From contig CANXME010001279.1 of assembly GCA_948144175.1 (NCBI GenBank), positions 124,001 to 188,000 on the forward strand: a stretch of 64,000 bases of DNA, in the 5' to 3' direction. The translations under genes and the position numbers were made by a program. Shown in pieces: positions 1 to 11,308 of this stretch; the stretch's first letter is position 1; each line of letters begins with the position of its first letter. The notes under the pieces were generated by a model that saw nothing but the letters and a program-made list of their open reading frames with translations, ran no database searches and had not been told where the DNA came from. Source of the stretch: Closterium sp. NIES-65. Lineage: Eukaryota > Streptophyta > Zygnematophyceae > Desmidiales > Closteriaceae.

Positions 1-362
1 CACGCGGGCAGCACTAGCTGCAGTGCGGCGTGTGCAGGGTGTGGGGCACGCGGGCTGCAGGGCAGGGCATGCATGGGCAGCGCGCGTGCAGGCAGAGCGT
101 GCGTAGGTAGGGCAGGGCGATGCTGCTTGGGCAGAACGCCGCGGCGAGAGCAGGGCGTCACGGCCGGGCAGTGCGCAGGGCAAGCGCGCAGGCAGGGCGA
201 CGGGTAGCGGGTGGCGCGTGGCACTGGGGCGCAGGTCGCGCGCGGGTAGGAGGGGGCAGCGGGTGGCGCGCGACGCTGGGTAGCGGGTCGCGCGCGGGTA
301 GGAGGGGGCAGTGGGTGGCACGCGGCGCTGGGTAGCGGGTCGCGCGCTAGAAAGGGGCAGCG

Positions 363-405
<43 letters not shown>

Positions 406-437
406 TGGACACTAGGAAATTTCCTGCTCTAATGCCA
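1..437 (-). mobile_element. copia element J, GC-rich leader next to its PBS
   Basis: This is the part of a minus-strand copia element that lies just inside its 5' LTR; the rest is outside the window. Positions 230-345 hold tandem GC-rich units of about 50 bp (core GGGTAGCGGGTCGCGCGC). A run of 41 A follows (363-403), read as poly-T on the element strand. Positions 414-425 form a perfect 12-bp palindrome, and the complement of a tRNA-iMet type primer-binding site lies at 426-437 (element strand TGGCATTAGAGC). The same order (PBS, hairpin, GGGCCCACC-like motif, GC-rich repeats) is seen in copia B, C and G, so the assignment rests on that comparison. No coding sequence is seen. Confidence 0.55.
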
Positions 438-664
438 TGTTGAACATAGTACCGTATGTTAGAATATATCTGTAACTGCATGTAGTTGTAGTCAGTGTTG
501 TTATTATAAACTTTGTTAGGTGGTGCACCTACTTTGTTCATTTGCTATATGTTCTTGCAAACCTATAGTGAAGTCACACATTCCTCCTTCCTAAACTTTC
601 TCCATACTTTCCTTCACCCTCGATCTCTCCAGCCATGGCTCCTAAGTCACGCTAGAATCTTGAC
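438..664 (-). repeat. 5' LTR of copia J, first half
   Basis: The segment starts with TG directly after the PBS complement. It is AT-rich, unlike the GC-rich leader. It ends where a terminal inverted repeat begins at 665, and the remaining half with the conserved copia LTR core lies at 7311-7428. The LTR therefore appears to be split by the inverted-repeat element and copia F. The outer end is inferred from LTR cores in the other copies. Confidence 0.45.
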
Positions 665-1142
665 ACCGTATTCTCCCGGACAAAACACCCCCCCATGATT
701 GAGCACCCCCGGGTAGCTTGTGTGGGGTGGGTGCTATGGGTGACCTTGTTTCTATTGTACCCCCCTTCTTGGCTGATTATTTATAACACCCCCCTTTTCT
801 TACAGATTCTTTGTTAACGAGTAGGTGCAATTATGGGATTCCCTCCCTCGATGAATTCAATCGAATCTGCCGAGATTCCCCCCCGCCCTCCCTTGATGAA
901 TTCAATTCGAATCTGCTGATTTTCCCCCCCGCCCACCATCTCGCTATCGCCACGTGCTGGCGAATCTTGTGCTGCAAGTGGCCAGACAGGTGCCACACGG
1001 CATTTTTTAAGGGGCGATGTCGTTTGCGTCGAAACTCACATTCGCGCCTCAACATGTGATGTTAAAACGCCCATGTAAACACTCAACTTGTCTAATAAAA
1101 AAACGCTTACACCAAAATATACCATATATATGCACTCGGGTG

Positions 1143-1542
1143 TGTTGGTCTGAGAATTTCAGCCTTACGATCTTTGCAGAGAATAGGCTAGTAGGTGCTA
1201 GAGTAGCACAGCGGAAGACTTGAGTGAATGTACTTGTGCTGGTGTGTGAGAACAAGTAATTGATTAAAGCAAAGAGCATACAGGAATATATAGGAAAGAT
1301 AGATTACAGGAAGCGGTTGTGTTTATCGAGACGCGTAACGCTTTGACTATCGAGGCGGTTACTGTTCACTGAAGCGTCGCTTGCTGTTACGTAACCTCCA
1401 GGCGATTACAGCTCGCAACCTCCAGTTGCGGTTTGATGTGGTACGCGCCCTTTCGACTTCGTACCCCTTTTGTTTTGCTTCAGTATCGGGTGAGGTTCGA
1501 TACTACAGAAACGCACTAAGTCATGCGTTTATATTCCCAACA
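1143..1542 (-). repeat. 3' LTR of copia F
   Basis: This LTR is 400 bp, starts TGTTGG and ends CCCAACA, and is 98% identical to 6816-7215. A purine-rich tract on the element strand (1543-1552, CGAAGGGGAG) abuts it and is the expected plus-strand primer. Confidence 0.92.
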
Positions 1543-1610
1543 CTCCCCTTCGTTTCTGGAGTGTCGACATGGTCAGCTTCGGTGACGTGGCCCAATCCGG
1601 TAAGCAGCAT

Positions 1611-4600
1611 TCAGTACTCGAATTTCCCCTTTGGTAACTTCTTGGTGAGATAATCTGCTGCCATCTCGGTGGTCGGGCAGTAGTCCAGCTGGAGTTTTCC
1701 TTTCTCGATTTCGTCTTTCACGAAGAAGTATCGCAGTGCGATATGTTTGGTTCTGTTGGCGAAACCGTTCTTGTTCGCGATGCGTATCGCGAACTGGTTG
1801 TCGCAGAAAAGCGAGAAGTTGGGTACCTTCGCAATTTTCGCTTCTTCCAGCAGTTCGCGCAGGTACAGACCTTCCTTGGTGGCGGTGCAGAGAGCAATAT
1901 ACTCTGCTTGAGCAGATGATAGTGCGACGAGTTCCTGCTTACTTGATTGCCAAGAGATAGTTCCGACGGGCTCGAGACGGTAGACGTAGCCGGTGCGAGA
2001 GCGACGATCGACACGATCAGGAGCGTGATCAGCGTCAACGTAACCGAGTAGTTTTAGATCGGTCGTCGTGCTCTTGTGATATGTTAGGCCAGCTGTTGGT
2101 GTCGAGATGAAGTAGAGAAGGGCTCGGTTGAGCTCCTTGAGGTGACGTTGTTCTGGGCGTTTAAGGTAGGTCGCTAGCTGGCTGGCGCTGTAGGATAAGT
2201 CCGGTCGGCAGGTGACGGCGGCGAAAAGTAGACAGCCCAGTTTCTGTTGATATTCCTCGATTCCGGCATGACAGCAGTAATTTGGTTTCTTCGGTTGGGT
2301 CGGGCGATAGGTGACTGTAGGGTGTTGCGACGTGCGTCGGTGCTAAGCAGAAGCGTTCCGAGATAGTGCTCGCAGTATTTTGAGGCGCTGAGATGAATGG
2401 CGTTGTCTTCGTCGAGAATGTTGAGCCCTAGGTACTGCGTGACGTCGGGTGAGACTGTGAGGGAGAGATCCCTTTGGAGCTCCTTTTCGAACCAGGTGAC
2501 GATGGCGGTAGTTGACCCGATGTAGAGTAACTCATCGACGTAGACGATTAGCAAGACGTAGTCGTTGTCGTGGGTGAGGCGATACATGCCCTGGTCATGG
2601 GGCAGTTGGTCGAATCCGATACGTTTAAGTCGTGCGTGCAGGTACTGCTGCCAGAGTCGCAGTGTCTGTTTGATTCCATACAGCGATTTAAGTAGTTGAC
2701 AGACGCGGGAAGGGTCGTCGACGAACCCGTGGGGCTGTTCAACGAAGATTTCGGCGTCGGCTGGGGCGTACAGAAAAGCGTTGGCGACGTCGATTTGTCG
2801 GAGTGGGCGGCGACGTGAGGCGGCGACGGCGAGAAGAATGCGTAGGGAAGTGTGTCGACTGACTGGAGCAAAAGTCTCGGTGAAGTCGCGACCAAATTCT
2901 TGGTCGAATCCGCGGACGACCCATCGAGCTTTAAATCGTTCGATGGTTCCGTCGGAGTTGGTTTTGATCCGGAATACCCATTTCCCATAGAGAATGGGTC
3001 TGTCTTGTGCGAGTGATCCAGGGACGATCTTCCAGGTGTTGCGGTCTGATAGCGCTTTTAACTCCTTTTCCATGGCTTCGCGCCATTTTTCTCTGTGTTC
3101 CCCCCCCAGAGCCTGCTTGACAGAGCGAGGCTCTTCAGGTGGCGTCGAAGTCCCGTGCACAGCAGTGACGAGCCCCAGAACTTGGAGTCCGCTGGGGGTG
3201 TGACGGTTCATCAAGGGATCCTCGGGATAGACTGCTTCGTCTCCCGCTTCAGGATCAGGTGCAAATCCGGGGCCATAGCGTTCAGAAATGTCAGTGTTGA
3301 CGGGTTGGGGTGTTACGTAACCAGTGTCGACGAAATGGTAGTAGGCGTCGGCATTGACGCTGTCGCGAGGATTTTCGTCGTCCATGGGGATTGGGACGGA
3401 GCAGTAGGGAAGGGGTCTAGCAGCTTCGGAGGCGCCGTCGACGTTTTCTTCTTCCCAGTCAGCAGCGTCGGAGGGTGAAGCGAAGGCTCGGGAGCCAGAA
3501 AATCCGCCTGTGGGTTCGACGTGGCGTGCAATGTTGTCCAGGTAATGGTTGAGGGTGAGTCGCTCGTAGAAGATAACATCACGTGCTGCTACTGTTTCCT
3601 TTGTGTGGACGTCGAAGATTCGCCAAGCTTCGTAATGTTTTGCCAGCCCGAGGTGTAGGCCCCACTGTGCACGTTGCGAAAATCTTCCTGCGCGTGCAGT
3701 GTGTGGGCGGTACTGTACCATACACCCAAAGACTCTTAACATTTTTGTGTTGCCCAGCTTCCCAGTCCACAACAGGTGCGGAGATGCGTTGTTGGGCAGT
3801 GAAGACGAGGACAGCAAGTTGTGTAGGAGGACAGCGTGGTCCATCGCTGCTGGCCATTCTGAGTTGGGCAGTCATGTTCCACGTAGCAGCTTTCGCATGG
3901 TTGTCTGCAGGGTCCTGTTCATCCTTTCCGCCACACCCTGCTGTTGGTGAGCATAAGGGAGAGAGATGAGGCGTTTGATGCCTCTTTCTGCCAAGAACTG
4001 CTTGAAGCGGTGTGACTGGTATTCCATTGCGCCATCTGACTAAAAACTCTTCAGTTTTACTCCCGATTCTCTTTCAGCGACAGGTAGCCAGGCTGTGAAG
4101 GCTTCTAGAGCCATGTCTCGTAACGGAAGTTAACGTGCCAGACATAACGTGTTGCGGCGTCGATGAAGGTGATGACGTAGTTCAGATCTTCACGTCCTTT
4201 GGTTCGAGGTATGTATAAGATGGCGCTGTAGACTTTCTCGAGTGGTTGATAAACGGGGGCGCTCGGGTTGTGATGTGACGGGAACGGTTGGTGAGGCAAG
4301 TCCGCTTCCGGACAGATGAAGCAAGTGCCGCGTGGTCGTTCGAGTTCGCGTCCGTTGGGAAGAAGTAGAGCGTTCTTGTCTAACACTCCGGCTCGTATTG
4401 TGTTATATAGTGTCTTGTTTCCAGGATGTCCAAGGCGTTGATGCCAAATGTCTTCGGAGGCGATGTGACCGACAGAGCGTTGATAGAAGTCTGCGTTGGC
4501 GAAGAAGGCGGCGTGTGTTGCTGCACTTCGATGAACGGCGCGTGGTGCTGGCGTTAACTGTTGGGCGGCTGTCGGTGGCGTGTCGATGATGGGAGGTGGT

Positions 4601-5534
4601 GGTGGCACGATGGAGGGACCGGGCTGTGGAGTTTCGGAAAGTGGTTCCGCGACGACGGTTGGTTCGTTGACTACAGGTTCGGTGGTTGTTGGTGCTGTTT
4701 CGGCTGTTGTTGTTGTTTCGATGACGGGTACTGACTCGGGTTTTGCTCGTGTTTGCAGGACGGCAAGCGCGTTTGTACGTTCAGCCTCGGGAATGGTACG
4801 GGAGTACCAGAAGCCTTCAGGACTGAAGTCCGGGTCAAGATCTGGCGGGTGCGTCCAAGGTGCGAAGGCGACTATGCCGTCGCTGTCGGCGGTGCCTTTT
4901 TCGGGGACGAGATCAAGAACGAAGACGTCGGCTTGTTGAATTGTGCGGCCGATGAAGACCCCCCCTTTTCCGTGGTAAAGACGAATTTCCCGGGCGTCGG
5001 AGTCACACTCCAGGTGAATGCCTTTCGACATGAGCTGGCTGACGCTCAGTAAGTTAAGCCAAGGTTGTCGACGACGAGCACTTTGTTTAATTGAAGAATG
5101 ACATTCGTTTCATTCGACTAAAGCTCCACGATTCCTTGTTTGTTGGTGCGCAGGTTTTCGTTGTTGGCGACGGTAATGATGACATCTCGCGGAAGACGTC
5201 ATTCACGTTGAAGAAACCGTGATGAAGAACGCATATGGTGACCACAACAGCTGTCCAAGAACCATGTGTCGGGTCCGGTGGGTGCGCTATTTGCGATGGC
5301 GGCATACGTTGGATTCACATTAAGGGATGACGGTGGCGGTGACGGTCGCTCGTCGGGAATGTAAGTCGGTGGTGAACTTGTAATGCACGAGTCGATGTTT
5401 GACTCTGTTGTTCGTGTCATGGCGACGATTCTTGGTGTCTGTGCAGGTCCCGAAGTGGAGGTTGATGGTCGCGTTGAAGTAGTCGTTGAGGCGGTCGCGG
5501 GACGTTGTTGAGTTGACGCGATGTGAGGAGGCAC
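1611..5534 (-). pseudogene. pol: copia F pol: protease, integrase, reverse transcriptase, RNase H, broken
   Basis: Protease is marked by WFLDSCCGHHM (near 5255-5290), where the usual D-S-G triad reads D-S-C. The GAG-pre-integrase motif WHQRLGHPG and the HHCC zinc region lie within 4105-5031. The integrase core continues to about 3600 with frame changes and keeps a QQGVAERMNRTLQ-type block. Reverse transcriptase occupies most of 2174-3844 (KWVFRIK, RWVVRGF, DVANAFLYAP); its catalytic YVDD is YVDE. RNase H is in a third frame (1611-2170) with SSAQAEYIAL and TKHIALRYFF and ends at a TGA at 1611. Despite 98% identical LTRs, the protease and polymerase active sites are both changed. Confidence 0.85.
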
Positions 5535-5561
5535 TGGTCGCAGAGGACGAGAGAATGATGC

Positions 5562-6702
5562 TGGTTGTCGTTGCTGCTGAGGGCAGTTGAAGCGTGTATG
5601 TCCTGATGTCCGACACAGATGACAGTAAGGAGGTACGTGTCTTCGATTTTGGTAACTTGGCTATCGTCGATTGGTGTAAAGAACGACTGGTTGATGATGC
5701 CTTTTGTTGTTGCGTTCTTCGAACAGGTCCATTTCCTGCTGCTCGGCGTGAAGTTTGGCACAGAGATGCATCTCGGAGAGTCGACCGTGAGCGCGAAGAA
5801 GTGAACGGGTGGTGCGCCATTGAGGTCCAAGGCCGGCGAGAACGACGGTTACAAACCCTTCTTCAGATAAGTTTCCTCCGCATCGAATGAGTCTGTCGCG
5901 TAGTCCTTGACAACGACTAATGTAAGGCATGGCCTTTTCTCCAGGTTGCATTTGAACTGTTGTCAATTGTACCATGAGTCTGCTTTGTGTAACGCTGTCG
6001 GATGCTTGATGAATGCTTCGCAGATGCTGATAAGCGAGTTCCGCGGAGTTTGCGTAGTTCCGGTAGACGCGGATGCTTTGCTGCTCGTTCGGCGACAAAT
6101 TTCGAAGAAGTACGGTGTAGGCCATCAGAGAGTGATAAGTATAATTTTCCTTGTCTTTGTCTTCGCCGTTGTGTGGATATGGCCAGGTACCGTTGAAGAA
6201 TCCAAGAAGATTCACGCCTTCCATCAGGAGTTCAAACTCGAAACTCCAAGAATAGAAGTCTTTCCCGTTGAATGGTGTAGATGTGTGCAGTCGCAGGATG
6301 TTGTTTAACTGTGCTTGTACTTGCAGGACTTCTTCGACGTCTCATTTGATGGCGGGAAGAGGAGTCGCTGGATGGCGAGGCAGCATAAACGTGAAGGAAC
6401 CAGGTGAGACTGAATTTGGTGTTGGTTGATTATGTCGTCCGAACGATGAGTTGTCAATACTCTTTGGTGCCGCTCCGTTGTTTACGCTGTTGCTGTTTGC
6501 AGGTTGTGAGGACTGCTGCTGCGACATGAAGTTGAAGAATTGCTCCATTAAGCTTGGGTCGAAGCTTGTTGGCGGCGCTATTGGCGCCTGAGTAGATCGT
6601 TCCGTCGCTTCCGGCGTTAATCCGGCGTTGTTCCTCCTTCGGTCTGCAGCTCGGAGACCGGGGGTAGGTTAGATCCCGTAGATGACCTTCTTTCTTTGCC
6701 AC
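5562..6702 (-). pseudogene. gag: copia F gag (capsid/nucleocapsid), broken
   Basis: Gag packages the element RNA. Two same-frame open stretches (6548-6342 and 6224-5661) are joined by sequence with a TGA after residues PAIK; the middle part has the copia-type gag pattern (FNGKDFYSWSFEFELLMEGV, then the FNGTWPYPH motif). A CCHC zinc knuckle CHLCRTSGHTRFNC is visible at about 5585-5630 in another frame, so at least one frameshift separates capsid from nucleocapsid. The start is uncertain: an upstream ATG at 6702 opens a short proline- and arginine-rich frame, while the same-frame gag ATG is at 6548. Knuckle spacing is the normal C-X2-C-X4-H-X4-C. Confidence 0.7.
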
Positions 6703-6803
6703 TTGCCATGTCTTGCCTTTCTTGAATAAAGGTTGAACTTCTTGTTTGCTTGCAGATTGGTAGCTTGAGAGAGGCTTAGTGACGAGAGCCTTGTTCTCTG
6801 ACT

Positions 6804-6815
6804 GCTCTCATACCA
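6804..6815 (-). other. primer-binding site of copia F
   Basis: On the element strand this reads TGGTATGAGAGC, one base off the usual TGGTATCAGAGC complement of the initiator methionine tRNA 3' end. It lies directly inside the 5' LTR. Confidence 0.8.
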
Positions 6816-7215
6816 TGTTGGGCTGAGAATTTCAGCCTTAGGATCTTTGCAGAGAATAGGCTAGTAGGTGCTAGAGTAGCACAGCGGAAGACTTGAGTGA
6901 ATGTACTTGTGCTGGTGTGTGAGAACAAGTAATTGATTAAAGCAAAGAGCATGCAGGAATATATAGGAAAGATAGATTACAGGAAGCGGTTGTGTTTATC
7001 GAGACGCGTAACGCTTCGACTATCGAGGCGGTTACTGTTCACTGAAGCGTCGCTTGCTGTTACGTAGCCTCCAGGCGGTTACAGCTCGCAACCTCCAGTG
7101 GCGGTTTGATGTGGTACGCGCCCTTTCGACTTCGTACCCCTTTTGTTGTGCTTCAGTATCGGGTGAGGTTCGATACTACAGAAACGCACTAAGTCATGCG
7201 TTTATATTCCCAACA
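6816..7215 (-). repeat. 5' LTR of copia F
   Basis: This LTR is 400 bp, starts TGTTGG and ends CCCAACA. GGGTG follows immediately as the target duplication. Confidence 0.92.
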
Positions 7216-7310
7216 GGGTGTAATGTAGCTTTTTCCTATGAGAAGACACCCCCCTTTTTTTCCTGTATTTTTATATCTTCCCTAGGGTGTTATGTTCGAG
7301 AGAATACGGT

Positions 7311-7428
7311 AGCTAGGAATGGATGAACTATCGAGAAAGTTTTGGTACAAGTACAAACCCTTAAGGGGTTGTACCCCATATTGGCTACCCCACTACAGCC
7401 TATACGTTATAGTACTTTGAGAGTAATT
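7311..7428 (-). repeat. 5' LTR of copia J, second half
   Basis: The segment carries the LTR core shared by all copia LTRs of this clade (GTACAAGTAC, GGGTTGTACCCC, GGCTACCCCACTACAGCC). It ends near TTGAGA, where the others end TTGACA. No matching internal region follows, so it is either the far half of the J LTR at 438-664 or a separate solo LTR. Confidence 0.5.
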
Positions 7429-7430
7429 CC

Positions 7431-7947
7431 TTACTGTCAGGGCTAACGTTTCATTTTAAGCCTCCCTTATTTTCCACAGGTAGGCTACTCTGATTGCTCA
7501 GTGTTGAAAAGCAGTTAACTCTGATTGCTCAGGGTCGAGAACTGAACATCAATGTAGTATCGCGCACTGTGTTTAACGAGGAAAAAAGTTTCACCCCGCA
7601 GGATTGCAACACAACGCGACATCATTTCGTGCACACCTCGTGCGCGTTACTTTCTAGCCCTTTAATTTTGTGAAATTAGTATTTCTCCACACGTTTTAGC
7701 GCAGGGAAGAAACGATCAATTCCGGTCCACCAAACAGTTCGGTACCATAGATGTGCCAAGATTTCCTATTCGCTGGTTCCCCGCGATTCGCCAACTTCAT
7801 TGTGCGAAACGCAAAAAATGTGTTGGAACTTCACGCACACGTAATAGCGACAATACAACCGACATCTTCGAATTCTATGAAACTAACATACGTAGAGTGT
7901 ATTCACCTGTCAGGCATGTTGTCCCGCGCTGCTCACGCTCTGGCTGT
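7431..7947. other. no gene seen; short direct repeat
   Basis: There is no convincing coding region here. CTCTGATTGCTCAG occurs twice (about 7488 and 7519). The short open frames near 7751-8019 are unsupported and overlap the next LTR. Confidence 0.5.
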
Positions 7948-9567
7948 ACTGTGAAGAAAGAGGAATGTGAAGAAGAGGATTGCACTAGCAGCAGTTGGCA
8001 TACATATAGGAAACCCTAATTGGGTTGTACTCGCTATAGAGTATCCCACTACAGGCTAGACAATTATAACATTCTGACACACCCCCATAGCCAAAGTGGG
8101 ATGTAATCAGCACAATGAGTAAGCAGGCATAGAGCAGGAGTTCACAATAGCGAGCAAAGCTAGAGTTAATCACAGCGGGCAAGTGAGGAGGAGGAGCTGT
8201 GGAGGGAGAGAAGATGGGAGGCAACGACTGAAGCTGCAAAGGCACGGGCACAGGAGCGGCTGACTCAGTGGCTACCGAAGCAAGGGCGACAGACTACTGG
8301 AGTAACTGGCTCCGCGGCTATAGACGAGCGGCAGGAGCAACGGACCCACTGGCGACTGGTGCAACAGGCTCACTGGCTACCAAAACAAGGGCGACGGACT
8401 ACAGGTGCTGCAGGTGACACGACAGCTACCTTCACACAACCTCCTCCAGCTGCCCCATACCCTCGACACACACCCCCTGCTCAAACCCTAGTTCCACTCC
8501 CACAGCACCCCCCTTTCACACACCCCCTGCTGTACCCTAGGTTCACTCAAACCCCACCCCCTAGCACCACTCCGTCGACTCCCACACACCCACCCCCCTC
8601 AGCGGTAGCTGTAGCAGTGAGAGACAGAGGAGGAGGAGGAGCAAGGGAGACCACACACCCGCCACCCCCTACTCGCCACCCCCAGACCCTAACACAGGGC
8701 AGGGCGGGACGGCGGGTAGGGAGGTTACGTGGGGGGGGGGGGGGGGGGAGGGGGGGGCCGACGCGCGGCCTCCCAGGGCACCAAAACAGGCGGCAGAAGG
8801 GGCAACGCTCCCCCCCCCCCCCCCCCCCCCCCCCCCAGGTCGCCCCTCCCGTCGCCTGTCGAGGCGACCTGAAGGGGCCGCGTGCAGCCCCCCAGGGAGC
8901 CGCGACGGGCAACGGGAAAAGAGGGGGGGGCGGTGCACGTGCCCCCGGTGCGCCGCGACAGGTGACGGAGCATGGCTGGGGCGGGGTCGAGGCAGGGCCG
9001 AAAGGGGCGGCGACGGGGCCACAAGTGGCGGCGACGGGGCCGCTGGAGGCGGCGATGGGGCCGATAGGGGCGGCGTCGGGGCCGCTAGGGGCGGCGACGG
9101 GGCCGCTAGTGGCGGCGACGGGGCCGATAGGGGCGGCGACGGGGCCGCGAAGGGGCCGCGAGGAGCCTGGAAGGGCGGCGACGGGCCGCTAGGGGCGGCG
9201 ACGGGGCCGCGAAGGGGCCGCGAGGGGCCTGAAAGGTCAGCGACGGGGCCGCTAGGGGCGGCGACGGGGCCGCGAAGGGGCTGCGAGGGGCCTGGAAGGG
9301 CAGCAACGGGGCCGCTAGGGGCGGCGACGGGGCCGCGAAGGGGCCTCGAGGGGCCGAGAAGGGCACCGACGGGGCCGCTAGGGGTGGCGACGGAGCCGCT
9401 AAGGGTCGCGCGAGGGGCCGTGAGAGGGGCCTCTAGGAGGGGGAGGAAAAAAGTCCGTCGCACGCCACGGGGCGTGCAACACACAGAGTAGCAGCGGAAG
9501 CAGTTAGGTGGGCCCACAGGCCAGGAGCGTAGATGCTCTGATAGCATGTGAAGAAAGAGGAAGTGAT
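7948..9567 (-). mobile_element. non-autonomous copia-like LTR element I
   Basis: The 3' LTR is at 7948-8072 (starts TGTGAAGAAAGAGG, ends TTCTGACA, with the clade's conserved core). A polypurine tract on the element strand follows (near 8074-8083). A PBS complement GCTCTGATAGCA is at 9534-9545. Only the first 20 or so bases of the 5' LTR (9547-9567, again TGTGAAGAAAGAGG) remain. The 1.46-kb interior has no gag or pol similarity. It holds a proline-rich-looking segment and GC-rich minisatellites (8990-9420, units GGGGCCGCTAGGGGCGGCGAC). It is best read as an internal-deletion derivative that keeps both cis-acting ends. Confidence 0.6.
8990..9425. repeat. GC-rich minisatellite in element I leader
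   Basis: Tandem units of about 21-60 bp are built from GGGGCCGCTAGGGGCGGCGAC, some with an inserted GCGAAGGGGCCGCGAGGGGCC arm. Closely similar units occur in the leaders of copia B (48230-48870) and C (58300-58745). Confidence 0.8.
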
Positions 9568-10685
9568 TTTTGCCGCGATTAGCGGCGATTTGCCCGAGTC
9601 ACCAGAGTTGCGCGTCGCCAAGACCGCTCGCGTCGTCATAGCCACAGTCCCGCCAACTGTACCCGTATCACCTGCATTTTGCCTGCCTGGCGGTGACGCG
9701 CAGCGCCACACAGATGCGCATCGTGCAGGAGAGTTCTTCTTGGTCCCTTCCTCCCTCCCCACCAGACCCCCCACGTACCGACCAGCCTCTCTCACCCAAC
9801 CCCAACCCAGTGAGTTAGTTTCTCTCATCCAGTTTTCCTCCTCGTGGTCTCGTCTAGGGTTTGCACTCCACACCTTCCTGCTGATATCATAGGCCTAGCT
9901 CCAGCATCTACCTCCAAGTCCCTCGTCATGGCTATTGACACCAGCGGTGAAGATGACGACAAGGCATCGTCAGGTCCAGCACTTACCCTCGCAAACGAGT
10001 CTTTGCTTTTAACAGGGCCTACTAAGCGGTTGCTTGAACTAGAGCCCGTCGTCGCCTCTACTGGAGGCTGCGATCGGGCTGGATGAAGTGGGGCGTGACC
10101 TGCACCACGACGTCTGAACTGGCACCATGAAAAGCGACGACACATGTAACATATACTGCTGCTGCTGACAGCTCTGATGCCAAGAAGCTGAAATCTGTTT
10201 CCGGTTAGGCACTGAAGAAGTGGCGGCAACCTGAGTCGAGTTTCACTCGTGGGGCTCATGCATAGCAATGTTCAATGCTAGCAAGAAGGGCCGCCCAGCT
10301 CAGGAGTTCCTGTACCGTATGTGTGCTCACTACTCAGATTATTCTATTAAAACTAGGCGCTGGTGCTCTAGCTGCTCTGTTAGTTTGTGCCTTCTTTTAT
10401 ATGTAACGCTTTAATCTAAACATGAAAGGGTGAAAACAATGTGTACACTGAAGAGTAAGAGTACCTTTCCAGCTGACACTGATAAAAAAGACTGACATGG
10501 TTGACGCACCCTTACGGAAAGACCAACTCCAGCTAACTGGTCTTACGAGTAAGAGTGCCCCAAATCCTATCCAGAGGCCTGGTGTTCACAAGTCAGAAAT
10601 TCTGAAATTGCAGGGACCACCATGTGAGAAGCATGTAATCACCCTGAAATCAGGGTAATTACCCTGATAAATCAGCCCTGCTTAC
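9568..10685. other. intergenic; one weak short ORF and a palindrome
   Basis: A short open frame 9928-10086 (+) would give an acidic 52-residue peptide (starts MAIDTSGEDDDKASSG). It has no recognisable domain and may be a remnant exon. A perfect 16-bp palindrome CAGGGTAATTACCCTG lies at 10651-10666. Nothing else can be supported. Confidence 0.35.
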
Positions 10686-10936
10686 TGTACTCGCACTTTA
10701 GCGAGTACATCCCGAGGGTCACGCGACGAACCTGTTCGGCCTATTTCGTCGGCCGAACCACTTCCGAGTCGGCCTCCGCTCCAATCGCAACCATCACCGA
10801 GCCATCTTCGCCCTACCTCTTGGCCTAGCTAGGACTTCCCCTATTTAGGCCTCGTCACTTTGTGTATTCAGTCATTCTGTTGTCAACCATTCTCGTTATT
10901 CGTTTTACTGCGCACTCTGCAAGTTCATTCATAACA
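10686..10936 (+). repeat. probable solo LTR, gypsy-like
   Basis: The segment is 251 bp, begins TGTACTCG and ends CATAACA, flanked by CTTAC and CATAC (4 of 5 matching, a possible decayed target duplication). It opens with an 8-bp-arm hairpin (10687-10694 with 10701-10708) and has a second (10734-10741 with 10751-10758). Its 3' end resembles the end of the gypsy D LTR (CCCGTAACA). No PBS or coding interior follows. Confidence 0.4.
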
Positions 10937-11186
10937 CATACCCCCACGTTTCCTGCAGGTTACCCCGCCATCGGTAACCCAGGGAGGTCCATCTACTCGG
11001 TGTCCTTTTAGCAACCTCGACACAAAAGCGCACTTGTTTGTGACCTCGAGGTTTTCCACACGGGGCCCCCTAGGAAACAGCCACAAGTTACCATGATGAA
11101 ACTGCTTCCAGCTTGCTGGAACAAATCAGACACGGCCCTCGTTCCTGTTATAAACATTTTGCGAACACACTCGGGCAGTATTCATG

Positions 11187-11262
11187 ACTCGTACCGTAAT
11201 AGAGGACCACAGCGGTGCGCAAGCAGGGCTCTCTCCCCAACGCCTGGCTGTTCAGGGCCTAT
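11187..11262 (-). pseudogene. echo 3 of HMGCL last exon (degenerate)
   Basis: On the minus strand it encodes [16 protein letters not shown], matching [16 protein letters not shown] of the real last exon, with no flanking frame kept. It lies downstream of the real stop codon. Confidence 0.7.
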
Positions 11263-11308
11263 GCCCATCCTACCGCACTGAATCGCACTGCACCAAATCA
11301 AACCTAAA

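Larger units (their letters stand above)
1143..7215 (-). mobile_element. Ty1/copia retrotransposon F, near full length
   Basis: Two 400-bp LTRs bound the element and differ at only about 8 positions (98% identity). It is flanked by a perfect 5-bp target duplication GGGTG (1138-1142 and 7216-7220). Reading on the minus strand, the order is 5' LTR, PBS, gag, protease, integrase, reverse transcriptase, RNase H, polypurine tract, 3' LTR, which is the copia order. It belongs to a different copia lineage from A, B, C, G and H: it has long LTRs, a standard CCHC knuckle and no polyglycine gag. Frameshifts and changed catalytic residues show this copy is not self-sufficient. Confidence 0.92.
665..7310. 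mobile_element. small terminal-inverted-repeat element (MITE-like), interrupted by copia F
   Basis: The ends 665-690 and 7285-7310 are inverted repeats of each other, 23 of 26 positions matching (both begin ACCGTATTCTC when read inward). Without copia F and its target duplication the element is about 570 bp and has no transposase, so it is non-autonomous. GCTAGAAT at 651-658 and GCTAGGAAT at 7312-7320 may be a decayed target duplication of about 8 bp. Inside, 834-925 is a tandem duplication of roughly 45 bp (GATGAATTCAAT units). I do not recognise the transposon superfamily. Confidence 0.5.

Noticed and set aside
8359-9192. Long open frame (277 residues, Pro/Gly/Ala-rich)
   Set aside because: It follows the minisatellite composition of element I, has no domain, and similar frames open on both strands.
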